Positions 49,987 to 59,920 of a stretch of 64,000 nt of DNA are shown here, in pieces; position 1 is the stretch's first letter, and each line of letters starts with the position of its first letter. Location of the stretch: assembly GCF_046098205.1 (NCBI RefSeq), contig NZ_JBJURJ010000009.1, positions 219,893 through 283,892 on the forward strand, given 5' to 3'. The notes under the pieces are model-generated. The model searched no databases. It was not told the DNA's origin and saw only the letters and a list, made by a program, of their open reading frames with translations. A program made the position numbers and the translations under genes. The DNA is from Paenibacillus_AR mesotrionivorans (GTDB lineage Bacteria > Bacillota > Bacilli > Paenibacillales > NBRC-103111).

Positions 49987-51576
49987 ATGAAAAGAAAAGC
50001 AAGCAGCATGAAGCGTTTTGTTGCCGTTGTATCCGTTGGGACCATCGCTGCCGGAGCACTTGCAGGCTGCGGAGGCGGAGATAAGGATAATGCAGCTTCT
50101 CCGGCCGCATCTGCAGGCTCCAGCGCAGCCGCTACCCAACAGCCGCCGCTTGATCTGACTATCATGCTTCCGACCTTCAAGACCAACTTCCCCAAGGATG
50201 ACAGCCCTGTAGCCGCTGAGCTGGAGAAGCAAACCAATACCAACATCCACTTCGAGTGGGTACCGAATGCTTCCTATAACGATAAATTCAACATCACGCT
50301 GGCATCCGGCAAGCTTCCGCATCTGATCGCCGTATTGGGCGACCGTTCCTCCAGCTTCGTCAATGCTGTACGCTCCGGCGCATTCTGGGAGCTGAGCCCG
50401 TACCTGAAGGATTACAAAAACCTGTCCGGCGCTAACCCGACCGTACTGAACAACAGCTCCATCGACGGCAAAATTTACGGCGTTTACCGCGGCCGCGACC
50501 TGGGACGCCAAGGCTACTACTACCGCAAGGACTGGCTGGATGCAGTAGGTCTGCAAGTGCCGAAGACCATCGACGATTTCTACAACATGTTGAAAGCGTT
50601 TAAAGAAAAGGACCCGGACAAAAACGGCAAAGCCGATACCTATGGTATGGTTCTGGTTAAATGGACCGGCGGCTGGGCAAGCGGATTTGATAACATCAAG
50701 CTGTGGTTCGGCGCTCCCAACAAATGGGGTATCAAGGACGGCAAGCTGGTTCCCGAGCATCAATACGAAGAATATATCGATGGCCTGAAATTTATGAAGA
50801 AGCTGTATGATGAGAAGCTCATCAACTCCGACTTCGCCGTATTTGACAGCGCCAAGTGGACTGATCCTCTCGTGAATAACCAAGCCGGCGTAATCGTAGA
50901 CGTTGTGGACGGCGCCGCGCGTGTTGATGACAAGATCCATGCCGCTCTGGCTAAAGAAGGCAAGGATAATCCGGACATCCATTATATGGGCGTATCCGCT
51001 GGTGTAACCGGCAAGGACGGCAAGCTGCATACCCTGCCTACAGCAGGCTACTCCGGTATGATGTCTATTCCGAAATCCTCTGTTAAGACAGAAGCTGAAC
51101 TGAAGCGCGTTCTGACCTTCCTTGACCGCATTAACGATCCGGAAATGCAAACGCTGTTGAGCTTTGGCTTGGAAGGCAAGCACTATACAACCGATGCTGA
51201 GAAAAACGTAACCATCAGCAAGGATACTGTCCTGCTGGAATCCGAAGTGGAAGGCCTGAACCAAATGCTGTCCTTCCTGCCGAAGAGCAGCGCGCTGACC
51301 GTGAAGCAAACCGCTCTCAGAAAGCAACAAACCGAATTGATCAAGAAGAACGAAGAGACCATCGTTGCCAACCCTGCTGCTCCGTTGATCTCTGATGTTT
51401 ACAACCAAAAGGGACCTCAACTGGAAAACATCATCAATGACGCCCGTATCAAGTTCATCGTCGGCCAAATCGACGAAGCCGGCATGCGCGCTGCTTTCGA
51501 AACCTGGAAGAAATCCGGCGGCGACGATCTGGTGAAGGAAATGAACGAATTGTACGTGGCTGCCCAAAAGAAATAA
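49987..51576 (+). CDS. Oligosaccharide-binding lipoprotein 1 (LplA-like)
   Basis: 529 aa. The signal peptide ends in the lipobox LAGC (Cys near 28). The mature protein is a large type-1 extracellular solute-binding protein of the LplA/YtcQ group: EWVPNASYNDKFNITLASGK near 93, YYRKDWLDAVGLQVPKTIDD near 180, ending with a helical tail. AAGGAGGGTATAAAA gives strong translation, and the codon choice is the most biased in the island, fitting an abundant binding protein. It is a paralog of 51756-53279. A strong terminator follows. Confidence 0.94.
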   Translation: MKRKASSMKRFVAVVSVGTIAAGALAGCGGGDKDNAASPAASAGSSAAATQQPPLDLTIMLPTFKTNFPKDDSPVAAELEKQTNTNIHFEWVPNASYNDKFNITLASGKLPHLIAVLGDRSSSFVNAVRSGAFWELSPYLKDYKNLSGANPTVLNNSSIDGKIYGVYRGRDLGRQGYYYRKDWLDAVGLQVPKTIDDFYNMLKAFKEKDPDKNGKADTYGMVLVKWTGGWASGFDNIKLWFGAPNKWGIKDGKLVPEHQYEEYIDGLKFMKKLYDEKLINSDFAVFDSAKWTDPLVNNQAGVIVDVVDGAARVDDKIHAALAKEGKDNPDIHYMGVSAGVTGKDGKLHTLPTAGYSGMMSIPKSSVKTEAELKRVLTFLDRINDPEMQTLLSFGLEGKHYTTDAEKNVTISKDTVLLESEVEGLNQMLSFLPKSSALTVKQTALRKQQTELIKKNEETIVANPAAPLISDVYNQKGPQLENIINDARIKFIVGQIDEAGMRAAFETWKKSGGDDLVKEMNELYVAAQKK

Positions 51577-51600
51577 TCCACCCGGATTATAGGCATTGCC

Positions 51601-51648
51601 AACAGGATAGGGGATGTGCAAAAAATGCACACCCCTGCCTGTTTTTTG
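51601..51648 (+). terminator. Terminator between the two binding-protein genes
   Basis: AACAGG...GGGG.TGTGCA (from 51601) pairs with TGCACA.CCCC.GCCTGTT (to 51643), followed by a T run. It separates the permease/binding-protein unit from the second binding protein and regulator. Confidence 0.9.
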
Positions 51649-51755
51649 TGTTTTTTTGGCCGCGTGGTCATGAAAAGCTTGTTCTTGGGTATGTAAACGG
51701 TATATGCTAAGTTAAGCAAACTATGGCGTATTCTGAAATCCAGTTGGAGGCAACG

Positions 51756-53279
51756 ATGAAAACCTACAGATATGTACTGCTCTTGGCTGCAGCAACGCTT
51801 GCCGCTGCCACCGGGTGCCAGTCCGACAACCAAGAGAAAGCCGGCCCAGACGAGCCTTTTCCCATTACTCTGCTGACAGCCAACTTCTCCTCCAACCCTG
51901 CAAGTAAGGACAGCAAGGTATGGAAGATGGTGGAGGAATATACCCATACCAATTTGAATATAATTTGGGCGCCCAATGCGTCCTATAACGATAAAATGAA
52001 TATTTCCCTTGCTTCGGGGACGCTGCCCATGGTGATTAAGGTGGAGAATACCCATGTTCCCAGTGTAGCCGGAGCCATCCAGAAGGGGCAGATCTGGGAG
52101 ATCGGTCCCTACTTAAGCCGCTTTCCCAACCTGAGCCAAGCGGATCCGGAGATTCTCGGCAACATTTCCAATGAAGGAAAGGTTTACGGCATTTATAGAG
52201 CGAGAAAGCAGGGCAGGCCGGGAATATCGTACCGCAAGGACTGGCTGGACAAGCTGAGCCTCTCCGAGCCCAAAACCATCGATGAGTTCTACGCGGTGCT
52301 GAAGGCTTTTACCGAAAAGGATCCGGACGGAAACGGCATTGACGATACATATGGTCTTGCTGTCTCCAAGTATCCCTTGCCCTGGGAGATGATGCAGGTT
52401 TGGTTCGGTGCACCCAACAAGTGGGGGATCGATGAACACGATAAGCTGATTCCCGAGCATTTTACGCCGGAATACCGCAACAGCCTGAAGTTTTTCCGCA
52501 AAATTTATGCCGAGGGCTTGGTCAATTCCGACTTCCCCATCTATGACTCCACCCGCTGGAATGATCAAGTCGTGAGCGGTCGTGCGGGAGTTATGCTGGA
52601 TGTGGCGGATACCGCAGGACGGCTGGAAACTAAATTGAAGCAGGCCAATCCTCATGCTGTCATCGATGTATTCGGGGCGGTGGAGGGACCTCATGGTTTG
52701 CGGAGCTTGAGCACCTCCGGTTATAACGGTGTCTATCTTATTTCGAAGAGCGGCGTCAAAACCGAGCAGGAATTGTTGAAGGTCCTGGGTTTTTTGGACA
52801 AGCTGAATGATGAGCCCATGCAGCGGCTATTGTATTACGGTCTGGAAAATATCCACTACACCATGCATAACGGTGCTATGGAAAGCCTGCCCAACGATAC
52901 CGTACCTCCGGAATACAACGCCAATGATCTGGAGCAGCTGCTTCCTCTGATTCCGGAGCTGACCAAGTTTAAAGCCGTTTCCCCGTTAAGGGAAAAGGTC
53001 AACACGGTCATTGAGAATAATGAGAGGATTATTATCACCAATCCCGCAGAGGGGCTGGAATCGCCAACCTATACCCAGAAGGGCAATATGCTGGACGATA
53101 TGATCTCTGAAGCAAGGATCCAGTATATTACCGGCAAAATAGACGATCCGGAATTTGACCGTCTGCTGGAAGCATGGCGGATAAGCGGCGGGGACAAGGT
53201 CATTCAAGAGATCAATGATGCCTACCGGGTGAGAAAGAATGCGTTGAAACAATCCGAAGAACCAGTGGTGAATAAGTGA
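51756..53279 (+). CDS. Oligosaccharide-binding lipoprotein 2, coupled to the regulator gene
   Basis: 507 aa. MKTYRYVLLLAAATLAAATG ends in lipobox AATGC (Cys at 21). The domain is the same as in 49987-51576 with clear paralogy (NASYNDKMNISLASGTLP; SYRKDWLDKLSLSEPKTIDE), but codon use is less biased. TTGGAGG precedes ATG 51756; an earlier ATG at 51723 would lack a site. Its stop overlaps the start of the AraC-type sensor gene (TGATG), so the two are made together. It may supply ligand to the sensor rather than to the permease, which is inference. Confidence 0.92.
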   Translation: MKTYRYVLLLAAATLAAATGCQSDNQEKAGPDEPFPITLLTANFSSNPASKDSKVWKMVEEYTHTNLNIIWAPNASYNDKMNISLASGTLPMVIKVENTHVPSVAGAIQKGQIWEIGPYLSRFPNLSQADPEILGNISNEGKVYGIYRARKQGRPGISYRKDWLDKLSLSEPKTIDEFYAVLKAFTEKDPDGNGIDDTYGLAVSKYPLPWEMMQVWFGAPNKWGIDEHDKLIPEHFTPEYRNSLKFFRKIYAEGLVNSDFPIYDSTRWNDQVVSGRAGVMLDVADTAGRLETKLKQANPHAVIDVFGAVEGPHGLRSLSTSGYNGVYLISKSGVKTEQELLKVLGFLDKLNDEPMQRLLYYGLENIHYTMHNGAMESLPNDTVPPEYNANDLEQLLPLIPELTKFKAVSPLREKVNTVIENNERIIITNPAEGLESPTYTQKGNMLDDMISEARIQYITGKIDDPEFDRLLEAWRISGGDKVIQEINDAYRVRKNALKQSEEPVVNK

Positions 53280-55624
53280 TGAACCGTTTTGTGGAAAGGC
53301 TCGGCAAACCCTTGCTTGACCGGATTACCCAGAATAAGCGTCCCCATTACAATAAAAGCCTGGCGATGATTTTATTGGTATCCAGTATTCCCGGCTTTAT
53401 CATCGGTGCATTGGTGTACTGGATGGGAGGCGGGCGGCTGGAATCCGAGCTGTTGAATCTTCATAATGTGCAAATTGAACAGCGTGCCCGCAATATTGAT
53501 GAACAGCTCACCAACCTGGAGCTGATGCTGTCCCATTGGGCGTTTGATAATAAGTTTGACTATAGTCTTCTGGATGTTGATTTTAACACCGACTTCGAAC
53601 GGGCCAAGGATATCTCCAAGACGCTATTGGTTATGCAAGGCTCCAATACCATGACCAAACGGGTGGAGCTGTATTTGGAGGAGAATCGCGAGGTCATGTT
53701 TGATCCGGAGTATTCCGTCGTCCGCAACCCCGCCGTTTCAGAAATCTACAAACAGCTGATTCAGCCCACCCGGATTACGTATTGGACCCAATGGGCCTTC
53801 GATCCGGCCAGACCGAATGAGAAGGATATTACTCTGGTTCACCAAATTCCGGGCGGAAGCTTCGACCCCTTCGGCACACTCCTGGTCCGGCTGGATTCCC
53901 AGAAGGTTTCCGATATGCTCAAAACCATGCTGCCCTATAACGAAGGAGAGAGCTTCATCCTCCAGGACACCGGGGATGTGTATGCTTCTGCCCGGGGCGG
54001 CGGGCTGGATTCGCCGTTTGTTACCGCTTTGCAGGATAAAATCAAGGAGCATCCGGCAGACAGAGCGTTTTTCTTCGAGTGGAAGGGGATTACCTATACG
54101 GTTTCCTACGGGAACTTCTCCCGGATTGCCTCTAATTGGACCTACGTGTCGGCATCGCCCATCTCCAGCATCACCTCACCGGTTGTATTTATTTCCAAGC
54201 TGATTCTGATCATCAGCCTGTGTGCGCTGCTTCTTGCAGTGCTGCTGTCTTGGGTGGCTTCCCGGCGCATTTATTCGCCTGTCAACCGGCTGGTGCAGCA
54301 GTTGCTGGGCGGCCAAGAGCCGGCGGGAGGCAAGGAGGATGAGTTCGCGTTAATCGAGCAGCGTTGGAACAGCCTGTATGAGCAAAGCCATGAGATGCAG
54401 GGCAGGCTGGCGGAGCAGCTGCCCCATGTTAAGGAGAGCTTCCTGCACCAGCTGATGCAGGGTTACCTCTACGCCTATTCCGAGGAAGACCTGATGAACC
54501 GGATGGAAAGCTTCAAGTGGGAAGTCCGGGACCGGGTGTTTATTGTCATGTACGTCCAACTCACCGGTATCACCAGCCATGAGGGCAAATTCAAATACGG
54601 CGATGAAGGGCTGGTTACCTTTGCCGCGGTTAACATTATCAGCGAACTGGCGGGGCTTCATTTCGAACAGCATAACTCCATCAACTTCCATGATCTGACG
54701 GCAGGGCTGCTTGTTATCGTGCCCAATGACAAAGCTTATGCCGGTGATCTGCAGGACTTCTCGGAGGAGCTGACCCAGGCCGTCAACCAAATGCTGAAGA
54801 TGAATGTAACCTTGGCCATCAGCCGGCCGGTCAACACCATATCCGAAATTCCTGGGTCCTTCGAAACCGCCCGGCAGGCGGCCGCCTTCCGCAATTTCTC
54901 CAACGAGAACCAGATTCTCGATATGGAAACCCAGCCGCAGGTGCCGGAGGAAGCGGAGCTCCAGTATCCCTTCTCTCTGGAGCGTGAGCTGATCCAGGCC
55001 ATGCGGACCGGGCAGGAAACGGATACGTACAAGCTGCTGGAGGATTTCCTGGTGGCGCTCTCCTCCAATGGGGCCAAGGAAATCGATGTCCAGCAGGGGA
55101 TGCTCCACCTGCTCGGCAGCATTCAGCATGCGGTGATGGTATCAGGCATCAACCCCAACCGTTTGTTCAAGGGCATCAATATGTATGAATCCTTGTCCCA
55201 AATCCGGGAGACCAAGCTGATTCTGGAATGGTTCCGGGAGAAGATCGTGGACCCCTATCTGCGTGAGCTGATGCAGCGTACGGACGCCCAGGTGAAGCGG
55301 ATTATTGAGCAGGCCATGCTGTATCTGCAGCAGAATTACATGAACGATATATCCCTGGACAATTGTGCGGAGCATACGGGAACCAATCCTTTCTTCCTGA
55401 GCAAATCCTTCAAGCAGGTCACCGGCAAGAACTTCATCGATTACCTCACGGAAATCCGGATGGAGAAGGCCAGAGAGCTGCTCCGGGATACGGATCTCCT
55501 GATTAACGATGTGGCCGAGCGCGTGGGCTACCAGCACAGCTATTTCAACCGGATTTTCAAGAAGCTGGAGGGCATGACGCCTACCCGGTACCGTGAATTA
55601 AGCCGGGAAAAGGGATTGCAATAA
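53279..55624 (+). CDS. Membrane-anchored AraC-type regulator (YesS-like)
   Basis: 781 aa. Helix 1 (about 26-46, MILLVSSIPGFIIGALVYWM), an extracellular sensor domain of about 245 residues (Cache-like), helix 2 (about 300-322, LILIISLCALLLAVLLSW), a cytoplasmic linker, then a C-terminal AraC DNA-binding domain (about 680-780; ISLDNCAEHTGTNPFFLSKS and INDVAERVGYQHSYFNRIFK are the two helix-turn-helix motifs). This is the YesS layout of Bacillus pectin clusters. The start ATG overlaps the upstream stop. It probably activates the surrounding genes upon sensing an oligosaccharide outside. Confidence 0.93.
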   Translation: MNRFVERLGKPLLDRITQNKRPHYNKSLAMILLVSSIPGFIIGALVYWMGGGRLESELLNLHNVQIEQRARNIDEQLTNLELMLSHWAFDNKFDYSLLDVDFNTDFERAKDISKTLLVMQGSNTMTKRVELYLEENREVMFDPEYSVVRNPAVSEIYKQLIQPTRITYWTQWAFDPARPNEKDITLVHQIPGGSFDPFGTLLVRLDSQKVSDMLKTMLPYNEGESFILQDTGDVYASARGGGLDSPFVTALQDKIKEHPADRAFFFEWKGITYTVSYGNFSRIASNWTYVSASPISSITSPVVFISKLILIISLCALLLAVLLSWVASRRIYSPVNRLVQQLLGGQEPAGGKEDEFALIEQRWNSLYEQSHEMQGRLAEQLPHVKESFLHQLMQGYLYAYSEEDLMNRMESFKWEVRDRVFIVMYVQLTGITSHEGKFKYGDEGLVTFAAVNIISELAGLHFEQHNSINFHDLTAGLLVIVPNDKAYAGDLQDFSEELTQAVNQMLKMNVTLAISRPVNTISEIPGSFETARQAAAFRNFSNENQILDMETQPQVPEEAELQYPFSLERELIQAMRTGQETDTYKLLEDFLVALSSNGAKEIDVQQGMLHLLGSIQHAVMVSGINPNRLFKGINMYESLSQIRETKLILEWFREKIVDPYLRELMQRTDAQVKRIIEQAMLYLQQNYMNDISLDNCAEHTGTNPFFLSKSFKQVTGKNFIDYLTEIRMEKARELLRDTDLLINDVAERVGYQHSYFNRIFKKLEGMTPTRYRELSREKGLQ

Positions 55625-55709
55625 AGTCCAAAACTATTGAAAATGTGCAATTGCGCGGGACCGGGAGGACAAGAAAGTCTCATTGTCATGAAGGGAGATG
55701 CGGCCTAGA

Positions 55710-58334
55710 ATGGGGGTGCAGCTTTCGAAAGACAATATAAAGGAGATGGTCTTGTTGTCTTCACAGAAACCGGTCCAATTGCGCTGGCTTAAGAATCCGT
55801 CCGGGGACGCGGGCATTACCTGGGGAATTCCCTGGAAAAAAGGCGAGATTAACCGGGAAACCGTCCTAAGTCTCTCCAGTGCGGACGGCCTCCGCCAATA
55901 TCCTATCGACAGCTGGCCAACAGCATATTGGCCGGACGGAAGCGTCAAGTGGTCCGCTCACGCGGCAGTGGTCCCCGCTTCGGAAAGCGGGGGCTTTGTG
56001 CTGGATAAAGGAGAATCACCCGTTCCGGCATCACGTGTATCCGTGGAGGAATCCGCTGAGCGGATTACCGTATCCACCGGCTCCATCCGTTGGGTGATCG
56101 CCAAGCAGGGAACGCGGATCGTAGAGCGTATGGAGCGCGACCGCCGTGAAATCTGCAGCGGCGGCGTTTTGGTGGCGCTGACGGAGGTGCATGACCAGGT
56201 TTCCGGTATGCACACAACCCGTGAGGAGCCCTTCGAAGGTGTGGTCCTTCAGGCTGCTGTGGAAGCCGCAGGCCCGGTCCGGGCTGTGCTCCGGGTCCAA
56301 GGCAGATACCGGGCGAAGTCGGGCTTACGGGAATGGCTGCCGTTTACGCTGCGGCTATACTTTTTTGCGGGACAGGCTTCCATCCGGCTGGTGCATACCT
56401 TTTATTACGACGGCAATCCGAATACGGATTTTATCAAAGGGCTGGGAATCGCCTTTGAGGTGCCCTTATCCGGGCCTCATTATAACCGCCATATCCGCTT
56501 TGCAGGGGAAGAGGGCATGTTCAGGGATTCCCCCAAGTCCATGTACAACCGCCGTACCAAGGGGCGTTATCTGGAGCTGTACGAGGATCAGCTGGAGGGC
56601 AAACCGCTTTCCTTCGACGAGGAGGACGACGCGTATTATCTGGGTCTGCTGAAGGATTCCGCCACATGGGACAGCTTCAAGCTCCTGCAGGATTCCTCCG
56701 AGCATTTCACTGTCCGCAAGCGCACCAAGGAAGGCTGCTCCTGGGTCAAAGGGGCGGAAGGGCGCCGGGCGGGGGGCCTTGGGTATGCAGGCGGAGCATC
56801 CGGCGGAATCGCTGTTGGCTTGAAGGATTTTTGGCGGAAATATCCGTCGGGTTTGGAAATTACGGGGATGGCTGCAGAAACGGCGCGCTTCACCGCGTGG
56901 TTCTGGTCGCCGGATGCCGAAGCCATGGATATGCGGCATTATGACACGGAAACCCACGTGCTCTCCTCCTATGAGGGGGCGGATGAGCTGAGAGCCACCC
57001 CTTACGGTGTTGGCAATACCCATGAGCTGACCGTGTGGTGCCTGGACGCTACGCCGGATTCCAAGACTCTGGGACAGATGGCCGAAGCTGCGGATATGCC
57101 GGAGCTTCTGGTATGTACACCGGAGTATTACCACGAAACCCGGGCCTTCGGCCTGTGGAGCCTGCCTGACCGCAGCTCGCCGGAGAAGGCGTATCTGGAG
57201 GACAGGCTGGACGGCATCATCGCCTTTTACCAGCAGGAGACAGAGCAGCGCAAGTGGTTTGGCTTCTGGGATTACGGCGACTTTATGCACAGCTATGATG
57301 CCGCCCGTCACGTCTGGAACTACGACCTGGGCGGGTGTGCCTGGCAGAACGCGGAGCTGGTGCCCAACATGTGGCTGTGGACCATGTTCCTCCGCTCCGG
57401 CCGGGCGGATATCTTCCGGATGGCGGAGGCCATGACCCGCCATACCAGCGAGGTGGATATGTACCACATCGGCGAATACGCCGGACTCGGCTCCCGGCAC
57501 AATGTGGTGCATTGGGGCTGCGGCTGCAAGGAGCCGCGTATTGCCATGGCCGGCTTGCACCGTTATTATTATTACCTGACGGCGGATGAGCGGATCGGCG
57601 ATTGTATGGAGCTTGTGAAGGATGCAGATTATGCTACCGTCACCCTCGACCCGCTGCGTGCCTATTTTCCCAAGGACGAGCATCCCACCCATATCCGGGT
57701 TGGCCCCGACTGGGCAGCCTTCAGCTCCAACTGGATGACCCGCTGGGAGCGCTTCGAGGATACCTTCTACCGGGATAAAATTCTTACAGGCATCGATTGC
57801 GTCAAAAAAGCCAAGTATGGGCTGATTTCCGGCCCGGTTTACGGCTACGATCCCAAAACCGGGCTTTTATCGTCCATGGGCGTCGAAAACTGGGGACGGC
57901 ATCTGTCCATCTGTATGGGCGGCCCCCAGGTGTGGTTCGAGCTGGCGGAGATGCTGGAGGACCCGGAATGGAATGAGATGATGGCCGAATACGGCGTGTA
58001 TTACAATGCGCCTCAGGAGGAGAAGGATCTTCTGTCTCATGGGGAAATCTCCCACAAGAATTTTGAGCATCCGGTTCTGAGTGTGGCGATAGCCGCTTAC
58101 GGCGCGTATTACCGGCAGGATACGGTGACGGCGGAGCGCTGCTGGACTATTCTCCACGGGAATCCCTTCGGGTCAGTCAATCTCCAGGAGCAATCGGAGG
58201 ATGTGGTGTACATGGACAGCATCAAGGAAATTGACTGGATGAATACCAATGAAGCCAGCCAGTGGTCGCTGAATACCATTCTGAGCTTGGAATTGATCAG
58301 CGAATGGCTTCCTTCCTCGGTCAATAAGAATTAA
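55710..58334 (+). CDS. yetA: YetA-like protein, PL26-type exo-rhamnogalacturonan lyase family
   Basis: 874 aa. An N-terminal RIFT-barrel-like beta domain (about 20-100: LRWLKNPSGDAGITWGIPWK; SWPTAYWPDGSVKWSAHAAV), a second beta-rich domain and a C-terminal alpha/alpha toroid (about 480-870: WFGFWDYGDFMHSYD; WHIGEYAG-type HIGEYAGLGSRHNVVHWGCG). This is the layout of PcRGLX/YetA proteins, exo-acting lyases on rhamnogalacturonan-I. There is no signal peptide, so it works inside on imported fragments. ATG 55710 is preferred since ATG 55698 overlaps the AAGGGAG site. In B. subtilis yetA sits beside lplABCD, as here. The enzymatic assignment is by family. Confidence 0.87.
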   Translation: MGVQLSKDNIKEMVLLSSQKPVQLRWLKNPSGDAGITWGIPWKKGEINRETVLSLSSADGLRQYPIDSWPTAYWPDGSVKWSAHAAVVPASESGGFVLDKGESPVPASRVSVEESAERITVSTGSIRWVIAKQGTRIVERMERDRREICSGGVLVALTEVHDQVSGMHTTREEPFEGVVLQAAVEAAGPVRAVLRVQGRYRAKSGLREWLPFTLRLYFFAGQASIRLVHTFYYDGNPNTDFIKGLGIAFEVPLSGPHYNRHIRFAGEEGMFRDSPKSMYNRRTKGRYLELYEDQLEGKPLSFDEEDDAYYLGLLKDSATWDSFKLLQDSSEHFTVRKRTKEGCSWVKGAEGRRAGGLGYAGGASGGIAVGLKDFWRKYPSGLEITGMAAETARFTAWFWSPDAEAMDMRHYDTETHVLSSYEGADELRATPYGVGNTHELTVWCLDATPDSKTLGQMAEAADMPELLVCTPEYYHETRAFGLWSLPDRSSPEKAYLEDRLDGIIAFYQQETEQRKWFGFWDYGDFMHSYDAARHVWNYDLGGCAWQNAELVPNMWLWTMFLRSGRADIFRMAEAMTRHTSEVDMYHIGEYAGLGSRHNVVHWGCGCKEPRIAMAGLHRYYYYLTADERIGDCMELVKDADYATVTLDPLRAYFPKDEHPTHIRVGPDWAAFSSNWMTRWERFEDTFYRDKILTGIDCVKKAKYGLISGPVYGYDPKTGLLSSMGVENWGRHLSICMGGPQVWFELAEMLEDPEWNEMMAEYGVYYNAPQEEKDLLSHGEISHKNFEHPVLSVAIAAYGAYYRQDTVTAERCWTILHGNPFGSVNLQEQSEDVVYMDSIKEIDWMNTNEASQWSLNTILSLELISEWLPSSVNKN

Positions 58335-58347
58335 GAGGTGAAACAGG

Positions 58348-59034
58348 ATGAACGGAAATGCGTTGTTTCCGGCCGATTGGCAGCGGATTTATCATAATCC
58401 GTTGGCGGCGGCTTCCGATGTGGAAGGTTTTCGGATGGAAGGGCAAGGACTGGTTAGCTTTCCGGAGGGGAAGCTTCGGCTCGAAAACGGCATGGACCCG
58501 GAAGCGGGCCAAGCGGCCAATTTTGTCTTCTGGTGCCCGGAGGATTTCCCTGCGGATGTAGCGGTGTCCTGGGAATTCCGGCCTCTCCGGGAGCCGGGGC
58601 TGGCGATCCTGTTCATGGCGGCCAGAGGCGCCGCGGGCAAGGATCTGTTCGATACGTCGCTGACGCAGCGGACAGGGATTTACGACCAGTATCATCACGG
58701 AGAGATGGACGCGTTCCATATTTCCTATTTCCGGCGGAAGTGGCCGGAGGAGCGGCAATTTCACACCTGCAATCTCCGCAAAAGCTACGGCTTCCATCTG
58801 GTAGCTCAGGGAGCGGACCCGATCCCCGGGGTTCCGGATGTGGTTGAGCCGTACCGGATGCTGGCGGTGAAGCAGGGCAGTGCCATTTCTTTTTATATCA
58901 ATGAACTGCCGGTTTTCTCCTGGCAGGATGACGGCGAAGCCTATGGGCCGCTATTGGGCGGAGGGCGGATCGGCTTCCGCCAGATGGCGCCGCTTCTGGC
59001 GGAATACGCCAATTTGCAGGTATTCGCCAAGTGA
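58348..59034 (+). CDS. yesU: YesU-like protein (DUF1961)
   Basis: 228 aa, single beta-sandwich (concanavalin-like) domain: VSWEFRPLREPGLAILFMAA near 72, YDQYHHGEMDAFHISYFRRK near 112, FYINELPVFSWQDDGEAYGP near 188. These are the DUF1961/YesU features. YesU is part of the Bacillus rhamnogalacturonan operon; its reaction is unknown. It follows yetA by 13 bases, with AAGAGGTGAAACAGG before ATG 58348. Confidence 0.9.
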   Translation: MNGNALFPADWQRIYHNPLAAASDVEGFRMEGQGLVSFPEGKLRLENGMDPEAGQAANFVFWCPEDFPADVAVSWEFRPLREPGLAILFMAARGAAGKDLFDTSLTQRTGIYDQYHHGEMDAFHISYFRRKWPEERQFHTCNLRKSYGFHLVAQGADPIPGVPDVVEPYRMLAVKQGSAISFYINELPVFSWQDDGEAYGPLLGGGRIGFRQMAPLLAEYANLQVFAK

Positions 59035-59057
59035 TAAACAAGGAGGTTTAATGACAC

Positions 59058-59864
59058 ATGGCTAAGATTTATGTGACGTATCCGGAGGGAAAATTCAAGG
59101 CTCTGACCATGAGCTATGACGACGGCCGCAAAGCCGACAAACGCCTGGTGGAGATTTTTAACCGCAACGGCATTAAAGGCACCTTCCACATCAATTCCGG
59201 CTTCTTCGGGAACACGGAATATGACCGTATGGAGGAAGCGGAATGTGTGGAGCTGTACAAGGGGCATGAGGTATCTGCCCATACTTTGACCCATCCCACC
59301 ATTGCCCGCTGCCCCAAGGAAATGCTGGTCCACGAGGTAATGGAGGACCGCAAGAACCTGGAGCGTATTTTCGGCTACACCATCCGGGGCATGTCTTACC
59401 CCAATGGCTCCTACAGCCCGGAGATCATGAAGCTGCTGCCGCAGCTGGGCATTGAATACTCCCGTGTGGTGGAGACCACCCACGGCGGCTTTGGTCTGCC
59501 GCATAATTGGCTGGAGTGGAAAGCCACCTGCCACCACAAGGATAATCTTATGAAGCATGGCGAAACCTTTGTTTCCCTGCACAAAAAGCAGTACCTGTAC
59601 CTGATGTATGTCTGGGGACACAGCTATGAGTTCGACAATGACAACAACTGGAATATCATTGAAGAATTCTGCGAATTGGCAGGTGGACGGGATGATATCT
59701 GGTATGCCACCAATATGGAAATTGTGGATTATATGAAAGCTTACGAGCGTCTTCGTTTCTCTGCCGGAATGGAGTTTGTGGAGAATCCCAACGCCACCTC
59801 CGTATGGCTTAGCGTGGATGGGGATATCCGGGAAATCCCGGGCGGAGTCACCGTACGTTTTTAG
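59058..59864 (+). CDS. Polysaccharide deacetylase family protein (NodB fold)
   Basis: 268 aa. TMSYDDGRKAD (about 18-28, the two-Asp motif), SAHTLTHPTIARC (about 74-86, the His-x-x-x-His metal motif) and YPNGSYSPEIM (about 113-123) are NodB-homology motifs; MYVWGHSYEF near 184 supplies the late His. There is no signal peptide, so a cytoplasmic role is likely, perhaps removing acetyl groups from imported pectin fragments. It is the last gene of the operon, with AAGGAGG before the start and a terminator after. Confidence 0.92.
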   Translation: MAKIYVTYPEGKFKALTMSYDDGRKADKRLVEIFNRNGIKGTFHINSGFFGNTEYDRMEEAECVELYKGHEVSAHTLTHPTIARCPKEMLVHEVMEDRKNLERIFGYTIRGMSYPNGSYSPEIMKLLPQLGIEYSRVVETTHGGFGLPHNWLEWKATCHHKDNLMKHGETFVSLHKKQYLYLMYVWGHSYEFDNDNNWNIIEEFCELAGGRDDIWYATNMEIVDYMKAYERLRFSAGMEFVENPNATSVWLSVDGDIREIPGGVTVRF

Positions 59865-59880
59865 TATTCATATGTGCTTG

Positions 59881-59920
59881 GCAGCCTGTATGGGGGAAAA
59901 CCCGGTGCAGGCTGTTTTTT
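59881..59920 (+). terminator. Terminator after the deacetylase gene
   Basis: CAGCCTG (59882-59888) pairs with CAGGCTG (59908-59914), with further GGG/CCC pairs inside, and TTTTTT follows. It separates the yetA-yesU-deacetylase unit from the FG-GAP/GH105 unit. The rest of the gap (59921-60180) must carry the next promoter; I see no clear -35/-10 pair. Confidence 0.85.

Noticed and set aside
49969..51630. 553-codon minus-strand frame opposite binding protein 1
   Set aside because: The plus strand encodes a clear lipoprotein with strong codon bias; the antisense frame is a by-product of that bias.
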